Shown here: piece after piece, positions 9,126-17,967 of the stretch
How positions within the stretch are numbered: the first letter of the stretch is position 1
How the letters are laid out: every line of letters starts with the position of its first letter
Source: Pseudomonadota bacterium
GTDB taxonomy: Bacteria > Myxococcota_A > UBA9042 > GCA-2863065
Reading direction: 5' to 3'
NCBI GenBank assembly: GCA_005776725.1
Contig: SXOO01000037.1
Coordinates: 1-46,251 of the forward strand
Length of the DNA: 46,251 bases
Notes under the pieces: generated by a model
The model's input: only the letters and a program-made list of their open reading frames with translations
The model's database searches: none
What the model was told of the DNA's origin: nothing
Position numbers and translations under genes: made by a program

Positions 9126-9383
9126 GGTGACTCCGTTGAACGCGGGCGTGAGCCGCTGGCTTACGCGTGTGGGGGCGCGATGCACCGGTCAGGGTCTCCG
9201 GGTCCCGAGCGGCCCAGGAGCTGCGCCAACCGGCGGCGAGCAATGATACCCGAGGGGGCGCAGCAGGGTACAGCCGAGGTCCCGGCGTAGCGGCGGCAGG
9301 CGCGGCGTCCGGGTAGCGCATGGGCTGGCCTCACCCACCAACTTGGTATATGCGGTCGCTCGTTCAGCGATGCCTCGAGGCAG

Positions 9384-9403
9384 GGGGAGACATCACTCTC
9401 CCC
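9384..9403 (+). promoter_or_regulatory. Leader stem-loop just upstream of the methyltransferase ribosome site
   Basis: GGGGAGA and TCTCCCC form a perfect seven-base stem around CATCAC, ending four bases before the GGAGG at 9407–9411. Its position suits a translational control hairpin or an operator, but one small hairpin in GC-rich DNA is weak evidence. The rest of the 297-base divergent gap (9126–9422) shows no convincing promoter pair. Confidence 0.3.
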
Positions 9404-9422
9404 GCCGGAGGACAGGGAAGAC

Positions 9423-10361
9423 ATGCTTCAGTTTCGGCGAATCGACAGACCCTTGGACCCGTCACCGCCGGGCGACTCCCCGGCCGCCGCCGCAGAGGCC
9501 GCGATCCGCGCGCTTCGTGATGCCCGTACACAGCGCGCCGCTGCCTCCGGCGGACTCGTGCGCGGCCTGGAAGCGCTCGACCGTCGCCTCCGGACCTCCA
9601 CGCTCGAGCGGCTTGACAGGGAGGACGTCAGCGCTGAGCGAAAGCTCGCGATCGTCAAGGCGCTCCACACGCTCAACGCCCGCCTGTTCTCCTACCACCG
9701 CTTCCTCGGTGCCATCGCTCCGCTCGTCCGCCGGGTGAACCAGGAGGAGGGGCGTCCTGCCCGCGTGGTGGAGCTGGCCGCCGGCTACGGCGAGCTCACG
9801 CTTCGCGCGCCGGCGCTGGCGCGCGCCAAAGGGCTGGAGCTCGAGATCACCGGGACGGACATCGTCCCCGAGTACCTCGAGCGGGGTCGCGCCGAGGCCC
9901 GCCGACGGGGCGTGGCGGCCTCCTTCGAACATCTGGACGCCTTCCGGATGGACGTCGAACCCGGCCGTTTCGACATCGCGGTCATCGCCCAATCGATGCA
10001 CCACTTCAGCGCGGGCGGCCTCGCCACAATGATCTCCGAGTCGAGGCGCGTCATCCGGCACGGCTTCGTGGGCGTCGACGGGCACCGCAGCCTGCTCCTG
10101 CTCTGGGCGGTGCCCTTCTATGCGCTCACCCTCGGCGCAGGGGCCCGCGTCGACTTCGCTCATGACGCGTTCATCTCAGGCCGGCGCTTCTGGACGGAGA
10201 GCGAGCTCGAGTTGCTCGCCCGGGTTGGCGCTCCAGACGCTGAGGTATCGGTTCGCACGAGCCACCCGGGCTACTCGGTGCTCACGGTCGACTTCGCCGG
10301 TGGACGCGTCGGCCGCTCCGGCGCCACGGGCTCGGCCCGGACCGAGAGGTCCCGGCCGTGA
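9423..10361 (+). CDS. Class I SAM-dependent methyltransferase
   Basis: A 312-residue cytoplasmic protein. A helical N-terminal region of about 100 residues precedes a Rossmann methyltransferase with SAM loop VVELAAGYGELTL near 113, the acidic strand end GTDIVPEYLERG, and FDIAVIAQSMHHF as motif post-I. The stretch after 215 (SLLLLWAVPFYALTLGAGA) is hydrophobic, then FISGRRFWTESELELL. This suggests a lipophilic substrate or membrane association. The substrate is unknown. The stop codon overlaps the GTG of the following ferritin-like gene, so the two products are likely made together and may act in one small pathway. GGAGG at 9407–9411 and AGGGAAG nearer the ATG are possible ribosome sites. Confidence 0.8.
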   Translation: MLQFRRIDRPLDPSPPGDSPAAAAEAAIRALRDARTQRAAASGGLVRGLEALDRRLRTSTLERLDREDVSAERKLAIVKALHTLNARLFSYHRFLGAIAPLVRRVNQEEGRPARVVELAAGYGELTLRAPALARAKGLELEITGTDIVPEYLERGRAEARRRGVAASFEHLDAFRMDVEPGRFDIAVIAQSMHHFSAGGLATMISESRRVIRHGFVGVDGHRSLLLLWAVPFYALTLGAGARVDFAHDAFISGRRFWTESELELLARVGAPDAEVSVRTSHPGYSVLTVDFAGGRVGRSGATGSARTERSRP

Positions 10362-11344
10362 CGCTCCCGCCCGAGGCAGAACAGTCGATCGCTCGCCTTC
10401 TACGGAAGCGCGCAGCGGATCCCTGGTCCCCCGAGGCGCTCGCGCTCCCGCAGCCCGCGCGGCGTAGCGAGGAGGACGAGGCCGCGCTCGTGCAGTATCT
10501 CGTGGACTTTCAGCAGATCGAGCGCATGGCGGGCGCGATGTTCGGCGCCATGGCAGAGCGGGTGAATCACGCGCCGCTGCGTGACCTGCTCTGCGCCTTC
10601 GTCGAAGACGAGGCGCGCCACGCTGGGGCGCTTCGGCGACTCGAGGTGCTTCACAATCAACGGCGCTTGCGGGTCTATGAGCCCACGCCCTCCCTCGTTC
10701 GTCTCGGGGAGCGGCTCGCTGCGTGGATCCGTCTCGCGCCCCCCGAAGCGGCCGCGGTTGGGGTCACTGTGGGCGAGATCGCCTTCGACATCGCCTATCT
10801 CGGTCCCCTCGAGGTCTTCGCTGAAGACCCTGCCACCGCCACTGTGCTGGCGCGAATTCACAGGGACGAAGCGCGCCACCTGGCGCTCGACCACCTCCTC
10901 CTCGACCTTGCCCCGCTGCTCGAGGGGCCGGAGCTGGGCGTTCGGGGCACCGCGCGTTACCTGTGGGCGTGGGTCAGGGTCCTCGAGGCGGGTTTTCCGT
11001 TCATGCGGGACACGTTCTTTGGCACGAGTGGCCAGCTCGACCCGGAGGGACAGCGCCTGCGCGAGGCCGCGCGCCGCATCGAGCTCGCGATGGACCGCGA
11101 GGCGGTCCGCCGGCGACCGGTGGCGCTCTTGTACGAGGGCATGCAGCGGTCCTTCGAGGCGCCGCTGGTGGGCGACCTGGTCCGCCGCGTGTTCGCAAAG
11201 ATCCTGCGCGCTGATCCCGACGTGTTTCGGCGGCAGACCACGGCGAAGGAGCGTGCGTCGGCGCGCCAACGGACGGCAGGCGAAGCGGCCGAGGCCGTGA
11301 TCGCCGAGTTCAGCCGGGAGGCTCGGATTAGCCTCGGCCCGTAG
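10358..11344 (+). CDS. Ferritin-like di-iron protein
   Basis: A 328-residue all-helical protein with two E-x-x-H motifs in near-identical context: DEARH at Glu85/His88 and DEARH at Glu171/His174. Glu55 (FQQIERM) and Glu140 (VGEIAFD) complete the four-helix di-iron ligand set expected of ferritin-like oxygenases and rubrerythrins. The length and a C-terminal helical extension resemble AurF-type or related di-iron oxygenases more than iron-storage ferritins. The gene starts with GTG at 10358 inside the stop of the methyltransferase gene (GTGA overlap), with AGAGG upstream. Di-iron binding is well supported. Catalysis of an oxidation and the substrate are inference from the pairing with a methyltransferase. 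Confidence 0.78.
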   Translation: MTLPPEAEQSIARLLRKRAADPWSPEALALPQPARRSEEDEAALVQYLVDFQQIERMAGAMFGAMAERVNHAPLRDLLCAFVEDEARHAGALRRLEVLHNQRRLRVYEPTPSLVRLGERLAAWIRLAPPEAAAVGVTVGEIAFDIAYLGPLEVFAEDPATATVLARIHRDEARHLALDHLLLDLAPLLEGPELGVRGTARYLWAWVRVLEAGFPFMRDTFFGTSGQLDPEGQRLREAARRIELAMDREAVRRRPVALLYEGMQRSFEAPLVGDLVRRVFAKILRADPDVFRRQTTAKERASARQRTAGEAAEAVIAEFSREARISLGP

Positions 11345-11345
11345 A

Positions 11346-11374
11346 TGGCAAGCCCGTTTTTGTGCTTCTATAAA
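11346..11374 (+). promoter_or_regulatory. Possible sigma-70-type promoter before the kinase–cyclase gene
   Basis: TATAAA at 11369–11374 stands out in GC-rich DNA and lies 17 bases after TGGCAA (11346–11351), a poor match to TTGACA. It would start transcription about 70 bases before the GTG at 11451. Confidence 0.3.
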
Positions 11375-11450
11375 CGTCTGGGGTGCGACGTCCACGGGCA
11401 GGGCTGAGAGTCCGGCCTATTCGGGCCTCGCAGTGGGTTTGGGGGGCTGC

Positions 11451-14400
11451 GTGGAGCGTATCGGTCGGTATCAGGTGTTGTCCGTTCTATACGAGGACGG
11501 CAGGACTCGCGTCGTGCGCGGGGTGTCGCCGGCGGGCGAGACCGTCATCGTCAAGTCATCGGCGATCTTCCCGACCACCGCGTCCGTCCGCGCGCGGTTA
11601 CGGCGGGAGCACGACATCTGTGCGCAGCTGGCCGGCGCAGCTGGCGCCGCTGACCCCCAGTCGAAGCTCCGGCTGCCCGTACCGGTAGGGGTCCACGATC
11701 AGGAGACTCCGCCCCACATCGCGTTCCGCGATGACGGGGGCACCGCCGTGTCCACCCGGCTTCGTCGCGGGGCCATGCCCGTGGTGGATGCGCTCCGGCT
11801 TGGCGCCCGGGTCGCTGCGCTGCTCGGGCGGGTGCACGCGGCGGGGATCATCCACAAGGACGTGAAACCGTCGAACCTCCTCTTGGACGACGAGGGGGCC
11901 GTCACCCTGCTCGACTTCGGCATCTCGGCTCAGCTCGACTCCGAGGTGGCGCGGATAGGCCGCTTCGACGGCAGCCTCCCCTACATGTCGCCCGAGCAGT
12001 CGGGCCGTGTGAATCGCCCCGTCGACGCACGCAGCGACCTCTACTCACTCGGGGCCACGCTCTACGAGTGCCTCACGGGGCGCCCACCATTCGATGAGCT
12101 CGATCCCACCGAGGTGTTGCACGGGCATCTGGCGCGCCAGCCGGCCGCGCCCAGCAGCCTCCGCCCGGGAATCCCCGTCGCCGTCGACGCCGTGGTCTTG
12201 CGCCTCCTCGAGAAGGCCTCTGAGCGCCGATACCAGACGGCGCTCGGCGTCGAGTCAGACCTCGAGCACCTCGCGAGCCGCCTCCAGAGTGGCGCCGAGA
12301 CCGCGGGCTTCCGCCCCGGGAACAGCGACCGCGCTGTTCGCTTCAGCCTCCCCGCGCGACTCTACGGGCGGGATCAGGAGCTCGGCGTCCTTGTCTCGGC
12401 CTTCGAGCGGGCCGCGACCGGCCGGTCCGAGTTTGTGCTGGTCCACGGATGGTCCGGGGTAGGCAAGACGGCGTTGGTCGCCGAGCTCGGGCGCGCAGTC
12501 GCCATGGCGCGGGGCCAGTTTGTCTCGGGCAAGTTCGACCAGTTCCGCCGGCAGCTCCCCTTCAGCGGTCTGCTTCACTGTTTCGCCGAGCTGTTCCAGC
12601 GGCTGCTGCTGCAGAGCGAGGAGTCGGTTCTCGCGTGGCGCTCGAGGCTCTCGGAGCAGCTCGGGTCGTCTGCTGGCGTGTTGCTCGAGATCCTCCCCGA
12701 GTCGCGCGGTATCCTGGGCCACACCAGCCCGCCGGAGTCGCTCGACCCCGAGGCGGCGCGCTTGCGGCTGGCACGGCTCGTCCTCGAGCTGCTCCGCCTC
12801 TTCGCCACGGACGACAGCCCCCTGGTGCTCTTCCTGGACGACCTCCAGTGGGCGGATCTTGGCTCCCTCGAGCTGCTGCACACCATCACCACGGGGGGGG
12901 AAATCCCGCACCTGCTGCTCGTGGGCAGCTATCGCTCCAACGAGGTCGACGCGGCCCACCCGCTCGCGCACGAGCTGGCGCGTATCCGCGAGGCACGCAG
13001 CCGCGGCATTACGGACGTCTCGCTGCTGGGCCTCTCGCGCTTCCGACTCACGGAGTACCTCGCGGACGCCTTCGGGAGGTCGCCGGAGGAGGTGGAGCCG
13101 CTCGCTGGCATCGTGCACGAGAAGACGGCGGGAAATCCCTTCTTCGTCAAGGAGTTCCTGAAATATCTCCACAAGGCGGGTCACGTTCAGCTGGCCGCGA
13201 GCAACGGCTTCTCGTTCGACCTCGCTGCGATTCGACGGGGCGCGCTCTCCCAGAACGTGGTCGAGCTGCTCTTGCAGAGGATCGTGGGCTACGGCGAGCG
13301 ACCCAGCCGCACCCTGTCGGCCGCCGCCGCGCTCGGCGCCACCTTCGATCTCCACCAGCTGGCGCAGGTCGTCTCCCTGGACGCGGCCGGCGTGGCTGAC
13401 GATCTCTGGCCTGCGCTCTCCGAAGGGCTGCTCGCGCCCCTGGACGACGAGTACGCCGTGGCCGGGATGGCGTCCGACGCCACGATCAACCCCGCCTATG
13501 CGTTTCAGCACGACCGGGTCCAGCAGGCGGCCTACGAGCTCACGCCGGCGGAGGACCGGCCGGCGCTGCATCTTCGGGTCGCGATGCTCCTCGACGAGTC
13601 CAAGCTCTTCGAGCGCGCCGACCACTTCCTGGCCGCCTCGTCCGCGCTCGGACAACACCGAGAGGTTGCGGCCCAGGTGCTCGCGGCAGCGGGCGCCGCG
13701 GCCCGACACTCGGCTGCATATGGTCCGGGCGTCACCTACCTGGGCGCCGCCCGAAGGCTCCTCGGCGGCGCCGGATGGGAGACGGCCCCAGCGCTCATGG
13801 GCAACGCCACGATGGACCAGGCCACCTGCGAGTACCTCGTCGGGAACGCCGCCACCGCCGACGAGCTGTTCCGCGAGGCGCTCGAGCACGCGACGTCGGA
13901 CGTGGACCGGGCCAACAGCTACGTACTCCGCGTCGCCCTCCGCATCGGGAAGAGCCAGGTGCTCGAGGCGCTGGAGCTGGCGCGCGAGGGGCTCGCGCTT
14001 TGTGGCGAACCGCTGCCGCTGGAGGTCGACGGGGCGGCTGTCGGCGCCGCATTCGGTGCGCTCGCAGAGGCGATCGCTGGTCGCAGCTACGCCGAGCTCG
14101 CCGAGCTACCGGAGGCCACCGACCCGCTGAAGCTGGCCGCGCTCGAGATCCTCAACGACACAGCGGCGCCCGCCTACTACGTCAACGAGAACCTCTACGC
14201 GCTCATCATCCTGAAGATGTGCACCATCAGCGCGCGTCACGGGCAGACGCCGGTGTCGTCGTTCGGGTGGGCCCTCTATGGCGTGGTCCTCGGGCCGATC
14301 CTCGGCGACTTCGCCGGGAGCCGTGAGGCGGCGGTCCTCGCTCGCCGGGTCCAGGCGCGCTTCGCGCGGCCCAGCCTCGAGTCGAAGGTGGCGCTGTGCT

Positions 14401-16766
14401 TGTGCGGCTTCGTCGATCACTGGACGGCGCCACCGCTCGACTCAATCCCCGGCCTCGAGGCGGGGGTCCGGGCGGGACTGACGGCGGGTGACCCAGTCTT
14501 CGCCACGTTCTGCACCCTGGCGATGGGCTATCTCTGGCTCAACACGGGCCTCGAGGTCGGTCAGCTCGCGTCGTCGTCCAGCCGCCTGCTCGCGCTCGGC
14601 AACGAGCTCGGGATCGCTGAGGCTCCGGCTGTCCACGAGGTGAACCTGCGGGTCGCCGAGGCGCTCACCAGCGATCCTTCCAAGCCGCTGGCCCTGGGCT
14701 CGGACGAAGCGAGCTGGTTGGCCAAGCTCGACGGCTATGCGCTGAAGATCCCGGCCCACATGGCGTGCCTCGCGCGCCTCGAGCTGGGACTGCTCTTCGA
14801 GACGCTGCTACCGGAGACGCTCGATGAGCTCGTCGGCCGCTCGGCCGCGCTGCTGCCTCGGTCACTCGGGACGGGGCACCACAGCATGCATGCCTGGCTC
14901 GCGGCTCTCGTGGCGTCGCTGCGCCTGGCCCAGGCCGGCGACGACCCGGACGCCGCCGCTGCGTTGGGCGCCCATCGAACGCAGCTCGAAGCGTGGGCGG
15001 CGGCAAACCCCGTGAGCTTCGCGCACAAGGTCAAGGGACTGGACGCGCTGGGCCACTTGCGGGCAGGACAAGCAGTGGACGCGATCACGGCGTTCGACGC
15101 GGCGATCGCAGACGCCGTAGCGAACGGCTTCGTGAAGAACGCAGGGCTCTTGGCCGAGCTGGCGGCTCGTGGTTTCCGAAAGGCAGGCCTCGGACGCCTA
15201 GCAGACGCGTATCTGCGCGAGGCGGTGGCGCGACACCGCAGCGCCGGCAACACACGCCGCCTGCTCGAGCTCGAGGTTCAGCACCGCTGGCTCCGCGCGC
15301 CCACTGCGAGCAGCTGGGGCAGCACCGCTGACCGAACCACGGGCCACCCCTCAGCCAGCGTCGCGACCTTCGGGACCACCTCGACGGGAGCCGATCTGGA
15401 CGACTGGAGCCTCGTCAAAGCCAGCCAGGCGCTCGCGGGCGAGATGCGCTTCGACGCGCTCGCCAGCCGGCTCATGGAGGTGCTGATGGAGAGCTCCGGC
15501 GCTCAGCGCTCGCTCCTCCTGGTGCCCGAACGGGGAGCAGGCGGCCTCGAGGTGGCTGTGGAGCACCGCGTCGAGACGGGGCGTCTTCCGATTACGTCCC
15601 CCCTCAGCGCCCGGGACGACGTCCCGAAGGGCGTCATTCAGTTCGTGAGCCGAAGCCATAAGCCGGTGGTGCTGAGCGACCTCAGCGAACCCGGGCTGTT
15701 CGCGGACGACCCCTACGTCGCGGCGCAGCGGACGGCGGCGCTGTGTTGCGTTGCGGCAGTGCACGCGGGACGCCTCGAGGCAGTGCTCTACCTCGAGAAC
15801 GGGGTTCTCCCCGGCGCCTTCACTGGGGAGCGAACCCAGGTCATCGCCGTGCTGGCGGGACAGCTCGCCATCTCGCTCGCGAACGCCCGCCTCTTCGAGC
15901 AGGTCGACCGGCAGGCGAAAGCCTTCGCGCGCTTCGTGCCTCGGGAGTTCCTGGCGCAGCTGCGGTCGGGCCGCGCAGGTGACCACGACCTGGCCGACGT
16001 GCGCCTCGGGGAAGCGGTCCGCCGCGACATGGCGGTGCTGTTCGCCGATCTGAGGGCTTATACGGAGCTCTCGGAGGGGATGTCGCCCGAAGACAACTTC
16101 GCGTTCGTCAACGAGTACCTGTCGCGCATCGGGCCCGTCATTCGCGAGAACGGCGGCTTCATCGACAAGTACATCGGCGACGCGATCATGGCGCTCTTCA
16201 CCGGTGCCGACGACGCCATCGAGGCGGCCGAGGGGCTCTTCGCGCGCACCACAGAGCTCAACGCCATACGCGCGCAGAGGGGGGAGCCCCCCCTACGGAT
16301 CGGCGTGGGGCTGCACTACGGCTCGCTGATGCTGGGCCTCGTGGGCGAAGCCGAGCGGCTCGACGTCACGGTGATCTCGGACGTGGTCAACACGGCGTCG
16401 CGGCTCGAGCGGCTCTGCAAGTTCTTCGACGCGCGGATCGTGGCGAGCGACGCGTTGCTGGCCGCGTGTCGCTCGTCAGACCGGTTCAGTCGACGCTTCC
16501 TCGGTCACGTCGGCGTCCAGGGGCGGCGAGAGCCCGTGCCGGTCTACGAGATGCTCGGCGCCGATCCCGAGCGCCTGAGACGCGCCAAGGAGGTGGGCCG
16601 CGCGTCGTTCGAAACCGCCGTCCATGCCGTGGAGGCCGGTGAAGCCGCCACGGCGTTGTCCCTGCTCGAGCCGCTCGTCGCCGCCTGTCACGAAGATGGC
16701 GGTGCCCGCGCGTGGCTCACTGCCGCGCGGAGCGGGCGCAGCGCGCTGTCGGCTCCCAAAGAGTGA
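11451..16766 (+). CDS. Ser/Thr protein kinase–AAA ATPase–helical repeat–GAF–adenylate cyclase chimera
   Basis: A 1,771-residue cytosolic signalling protein joining four modules. A Hanks-type kinase spans about 5–270: Lys35, catalytic HKD with Asp137, DFG with Asp155, and MSPEQ activation-segment end. An NTPase with P-loop GWSGVGKT at 333–340 and Walker B LVLFLDDLQWAD follows, then a long helical (TPR-like) region. A GAF domain lies near 1333–1480, and a class III cyclase near 1525–1690. The cyclase keeps both metal aspartates (LFADLRAY, YIGDAIMALF), Lys in FIDKY and Asp in VISDVVNTASRLE, a pattern favouring ATP over GTP, so cAMP is the likely product. GTG 11451 is preferred because GGGGGG sits four bases upstream; GTG 11433 is the alternative. 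PknK-like kinase-ATPases are common in myxobacteria. The C-terminal cyclase makes this a one-protein bridge between phosphorylation and cAMP. Confidence 0.92.
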   Translation: MERIGRYQVLSVLYEDGRTRVVRGVSPAGETVIVKSSAIFPTTASVRARLRREHDICAQLAGAAGAADPQSKLRLPVPVGVHDQETPPHIAFRDDGGTAVSTRLRRGAMPVVDALRLGARVAALLGRVHAAGIIHKDVKPSNLLLDDEGAVTLLDFGISAQLDSEVARIGRFDGSLPYMSPEQSGRVNRPVDARSDLYSLGATLYECLTGRPPFDELDPTEVLHGHLARQPAAPSSLRPGIPVAVDAVVLRLLEKASERRYQTALGVESDLEHLASRLQSGAETAGFRPGNSDRAVRFSLPARLYGRDQELGVLVSAFERAATGRSEFVLVHGWSGVGKTALVAELGRAVAMARGQFVSGKFDQFRRQLPFSGLLHCFAELFQRLLLQSEESVLAWRSRLSEQLGSSAGVLLEILPESRGILGHTSPPESLDPEAARLRLARLVLELLRLFATDDSPLVLFLDDLQWADLGSLELLHTITTGGEIPHLLLVGSYRSNEVDAAHPLAHELARIREARSRGITDVSLLGLSRFRLTEYLADAFGRSPEEVEPLAGIVHEKTAGNPFFVKEFLKYLHKAGHVQLAASNGFSFDLAAIRRGALSQNVVELLLQRIVGYGERPSRTLSAAAALGATFDLHQLAQVVSLDAAGVADDLWPALSEGLLAPLDDEYAVAGMASDATINPAYAFQHDRVQQAAYELTPAEDRPALHLRVAMLLDESKLFERADHFLAASSALGQHREVAAQVLAAAGAAARHSAAYGPGVTYLGAARRLLGGAGWETAPALMGNATMDQATCEYLVGNAATADELFREALEHATSDVDRANSYVLRVALRIGKSQVLEALELAREGLALCGEPLPLEVDGAAVGAAFGALAEAIAGRSYAELAELPEATDPLKLAALEILNDTAAPAYYVNENLYALIILKMCTISARHGQTPVSSFGWALYGVVLGPILGDFAGSREAAVLARRVQARFARPSLESKVALCLCGFVDHWTAPPLDSIPGLEAGVRAGLTAGDPVFATFCTLAMGYLWLNTGLEVGQLASSSSRLLALGNELGIAEAPAVHEVNLRVAEALTSDPSKPLALGSDEASWLAKLDGYALKIPAHMACLARLELGLLFETLLPETLDELVGRSAALLPRSLGTGHHSMHAWLAALVASLRLAQAGDDPDAAAALGAHRTQLEAWAAANPVSFAHKVKGLDALGHLRAGQAVDAITAFDAAIADAVANGFVKNAGLLAELAARGFRKAGLGRLADAYLREAVARHRSAGNTRRLLELEVQHRWLRAPTASSWGSTADRTTGHPSASVATFGTTSTGADLDDWSLVKASQALAGEMRFDALASRLMEVLMESSGAQRSLLLVPERGAGGLEVAVEHRVETGRLPITSPLSARDDVPKGVIQFVSRSHKPVVLSDLSEPGLFADDPYVAAQRTAALCCVAAVHAGRLEAVLYLENGVLPGAFTGERTQVIAVLAGQLAISLANARLFEQVDRQAKAFARFVPREFLAQLRSGRAGDHDLADVRLGEAVRRDMAVLFADLRAYTELSEGMSPEDNFAFVNEYLSRIGPVIRENGGFIDKYIGDAIMALFTGADDAIEAAEGLFARTTELNAIRAQRGEPPLRIGVGLHYGSLMLGLVGEAERLDVTVISDVVNTASRLERLCKFFDARIVASDALLAACRSSDRFSRRFLGHVGVQGRREPVPVYEMLGADPERLRRAKEVGRASFETAVHAVEAGEAATALSLLEPLVAACHEDGGARAWLTAARSGRSALSAPKE

Positions 16767-16815
16767 GCGGCCCCCGTATTCCCAACACCTCGCACCTCCA
16801 GGAGTTCGTTAGCCC

Positions 16816-17964
16816 ATGGACTTGAGCCCCGACTTCCTCGACTCGCTGCGCCATCGCGGCGACCCCATCGCCGACGACGTGATGCTGGCCCTCGACGACA
16901 AGGAGGAGAAACGCGCCAGCACGCTCTTTCGCGCCATCGTCGAGACGGACGATCCGGTCCCCAAAGGGCTCCCCGAGCCGGCCCGGCTGTACTTCGAGGA
17001 GACCGCGGCGCTCCCCCCGTGGGCAGACCCCAAGCTCATCCTTGCGGGGGAGCGGGTCTTTGAGCAGTACGGCGCAGAGCTCATCCTGGGCCTCTTCTGC
17101 TCTGCGCTGCCGCAGTGTTACGCCAACTACCGCGGCGTCGGCGTACTTACGCTGACCGGGCGCATGCAGGGTCGTGCCGTCGAGGCGCGGGTAATGGAGA
17201 CGGCGCAGTTTCTCTGCGACATCGTCGGTGAAGGCGGCCTCGGCCCCGAGGGGCGGGGGATCCGCTCGGCTCAGAAGGTCCGCCTCATGCACGCTGGCGT
17301 GCGCGAGCTCATTAGCGGCCTACCCCCAGGTCGATACGACCCGGCCAACGGGACACCGATCTGTCAGGAGGACCTGGCCTTCACCCTCATGACGTTCTCC
17401 GTGGTCCTGCTCGACGCCCTCGCGTCTCTCGGCGTCAAAGTCCCCTCCGAGGACCGCGAGGCCTGGGTGCATCTATGGCGCGTAGCGGGCCACTTCATCG
17501 GCGTGGCAGACGACGCGAACCCTCGCAACTACAAGGAGGCCCAGGCGTTCGCTGCGGCCTATCGGCGCCGCAACTTCGGGCCCGGTGAAGACGGTCGCGA
17601 GCTGACGGCGTCGCTCATCCGCTTCTTGCAGAGCTTCGCCGGCAAGATGCTCCATACCAAGGTGTTCAAGCCCTTTCCGGCGGCCTTCATCCGGCGCATG
17701 AACGGCCCCGAGCTGGCCAAGATGCTCGGGGTGAAGCCCGAGCCCACGGCTGAGAAGCTGATCGATCTCGAGGTGAAGATGGTCAAGCTGCTCGACGAGT
17801 TCCTCCCGGACCGGATTGGTATCCCTTCGCTTTTCGGGAGGTGGCTCGACGAGCTCGTCCGCGGCTTCGCCGTGCTCAACCGGGGAGGGAAGGCGGCGCC
17901 GTTCCGGATCCCCCAACACGTCAAGGGCACACGCCGCGTGGCTCGCCGGAAGACGAAGCGCTGA
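16816..17964 (+). CDS. MpaB/rubber-oxygenase (Lcp)-like oxygenase family protein
   Basis: A 382-residue protein of the oxygenase-MpaB/DUF2236 superfamily, which includes the b-type haem latex-clearing proteins. Visible landmarks are a lone-helix N-terminus, KVRLMHAGVREL near 154–165 (an Arg/His-containing helix at the proposed haem site), ICQEDLAFTLMTFS near 183–195, and HLWRVAGHFIGV near 218–229. The C-terminus is basic (KGTRRVARRKTKR). No signal peptide is seen, so it is cytoplasmic unless exported otherwise. ATG 16816 follows CAGGAG. The next gene starts three bases after this stop, so the two form an operon. The substrate of most family members is unknown; polyisoprene cleavage here is only one possibility. 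Confidence 0.78.
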   Translation: MDLSPDFLDSLRHRGDPIADDVMLALDDKEEKRASTLFRAIVETDDPVPKGLPEPARLYFEETAALPPWADPKLILAGERVFEQYGAELILGLFCSALPQCYANYRGVGVLTLTGRMQGRAVEARVMETAQFLCDIVGEGGLGPEGRGIRSAQKVRLMHAGVRELISGLPPGRYDPANGTPICQEDLAFTLMTFSVVLLDALASLGVKVPSEDREAWVHLWRVAGHFIGVADDANPRNYKEAQAFAAAYRRRNFGPGEDGRELTASLIRFLQSFAGKMLHTKVFKPFPAAFIRRMNGPELAKMLGVKPEPTAEKLIDLEVKMVKLLDEFLPDRIGIPSLFGRWLDELVRGFAVLNRGGKAAPFRIPQHVKGTRRVARRKTKR

Positions 17965-17967
17965 TCC

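Noticed and set aside
9330..9352. TATATG at 9347 as a −10 box for the methyltransferase gene
   Set aside because: No −35-like hexamer at 16–18 bases upstream (the sequence there is GCTGGC).
12255..13889. A 544-codon minus-strand open frame inside the kinase–cyclase gene
   Set aside because: Antisense shadow of a gene with clear domains; the translation is Gly/Arg/Glu-rich without known motifs.
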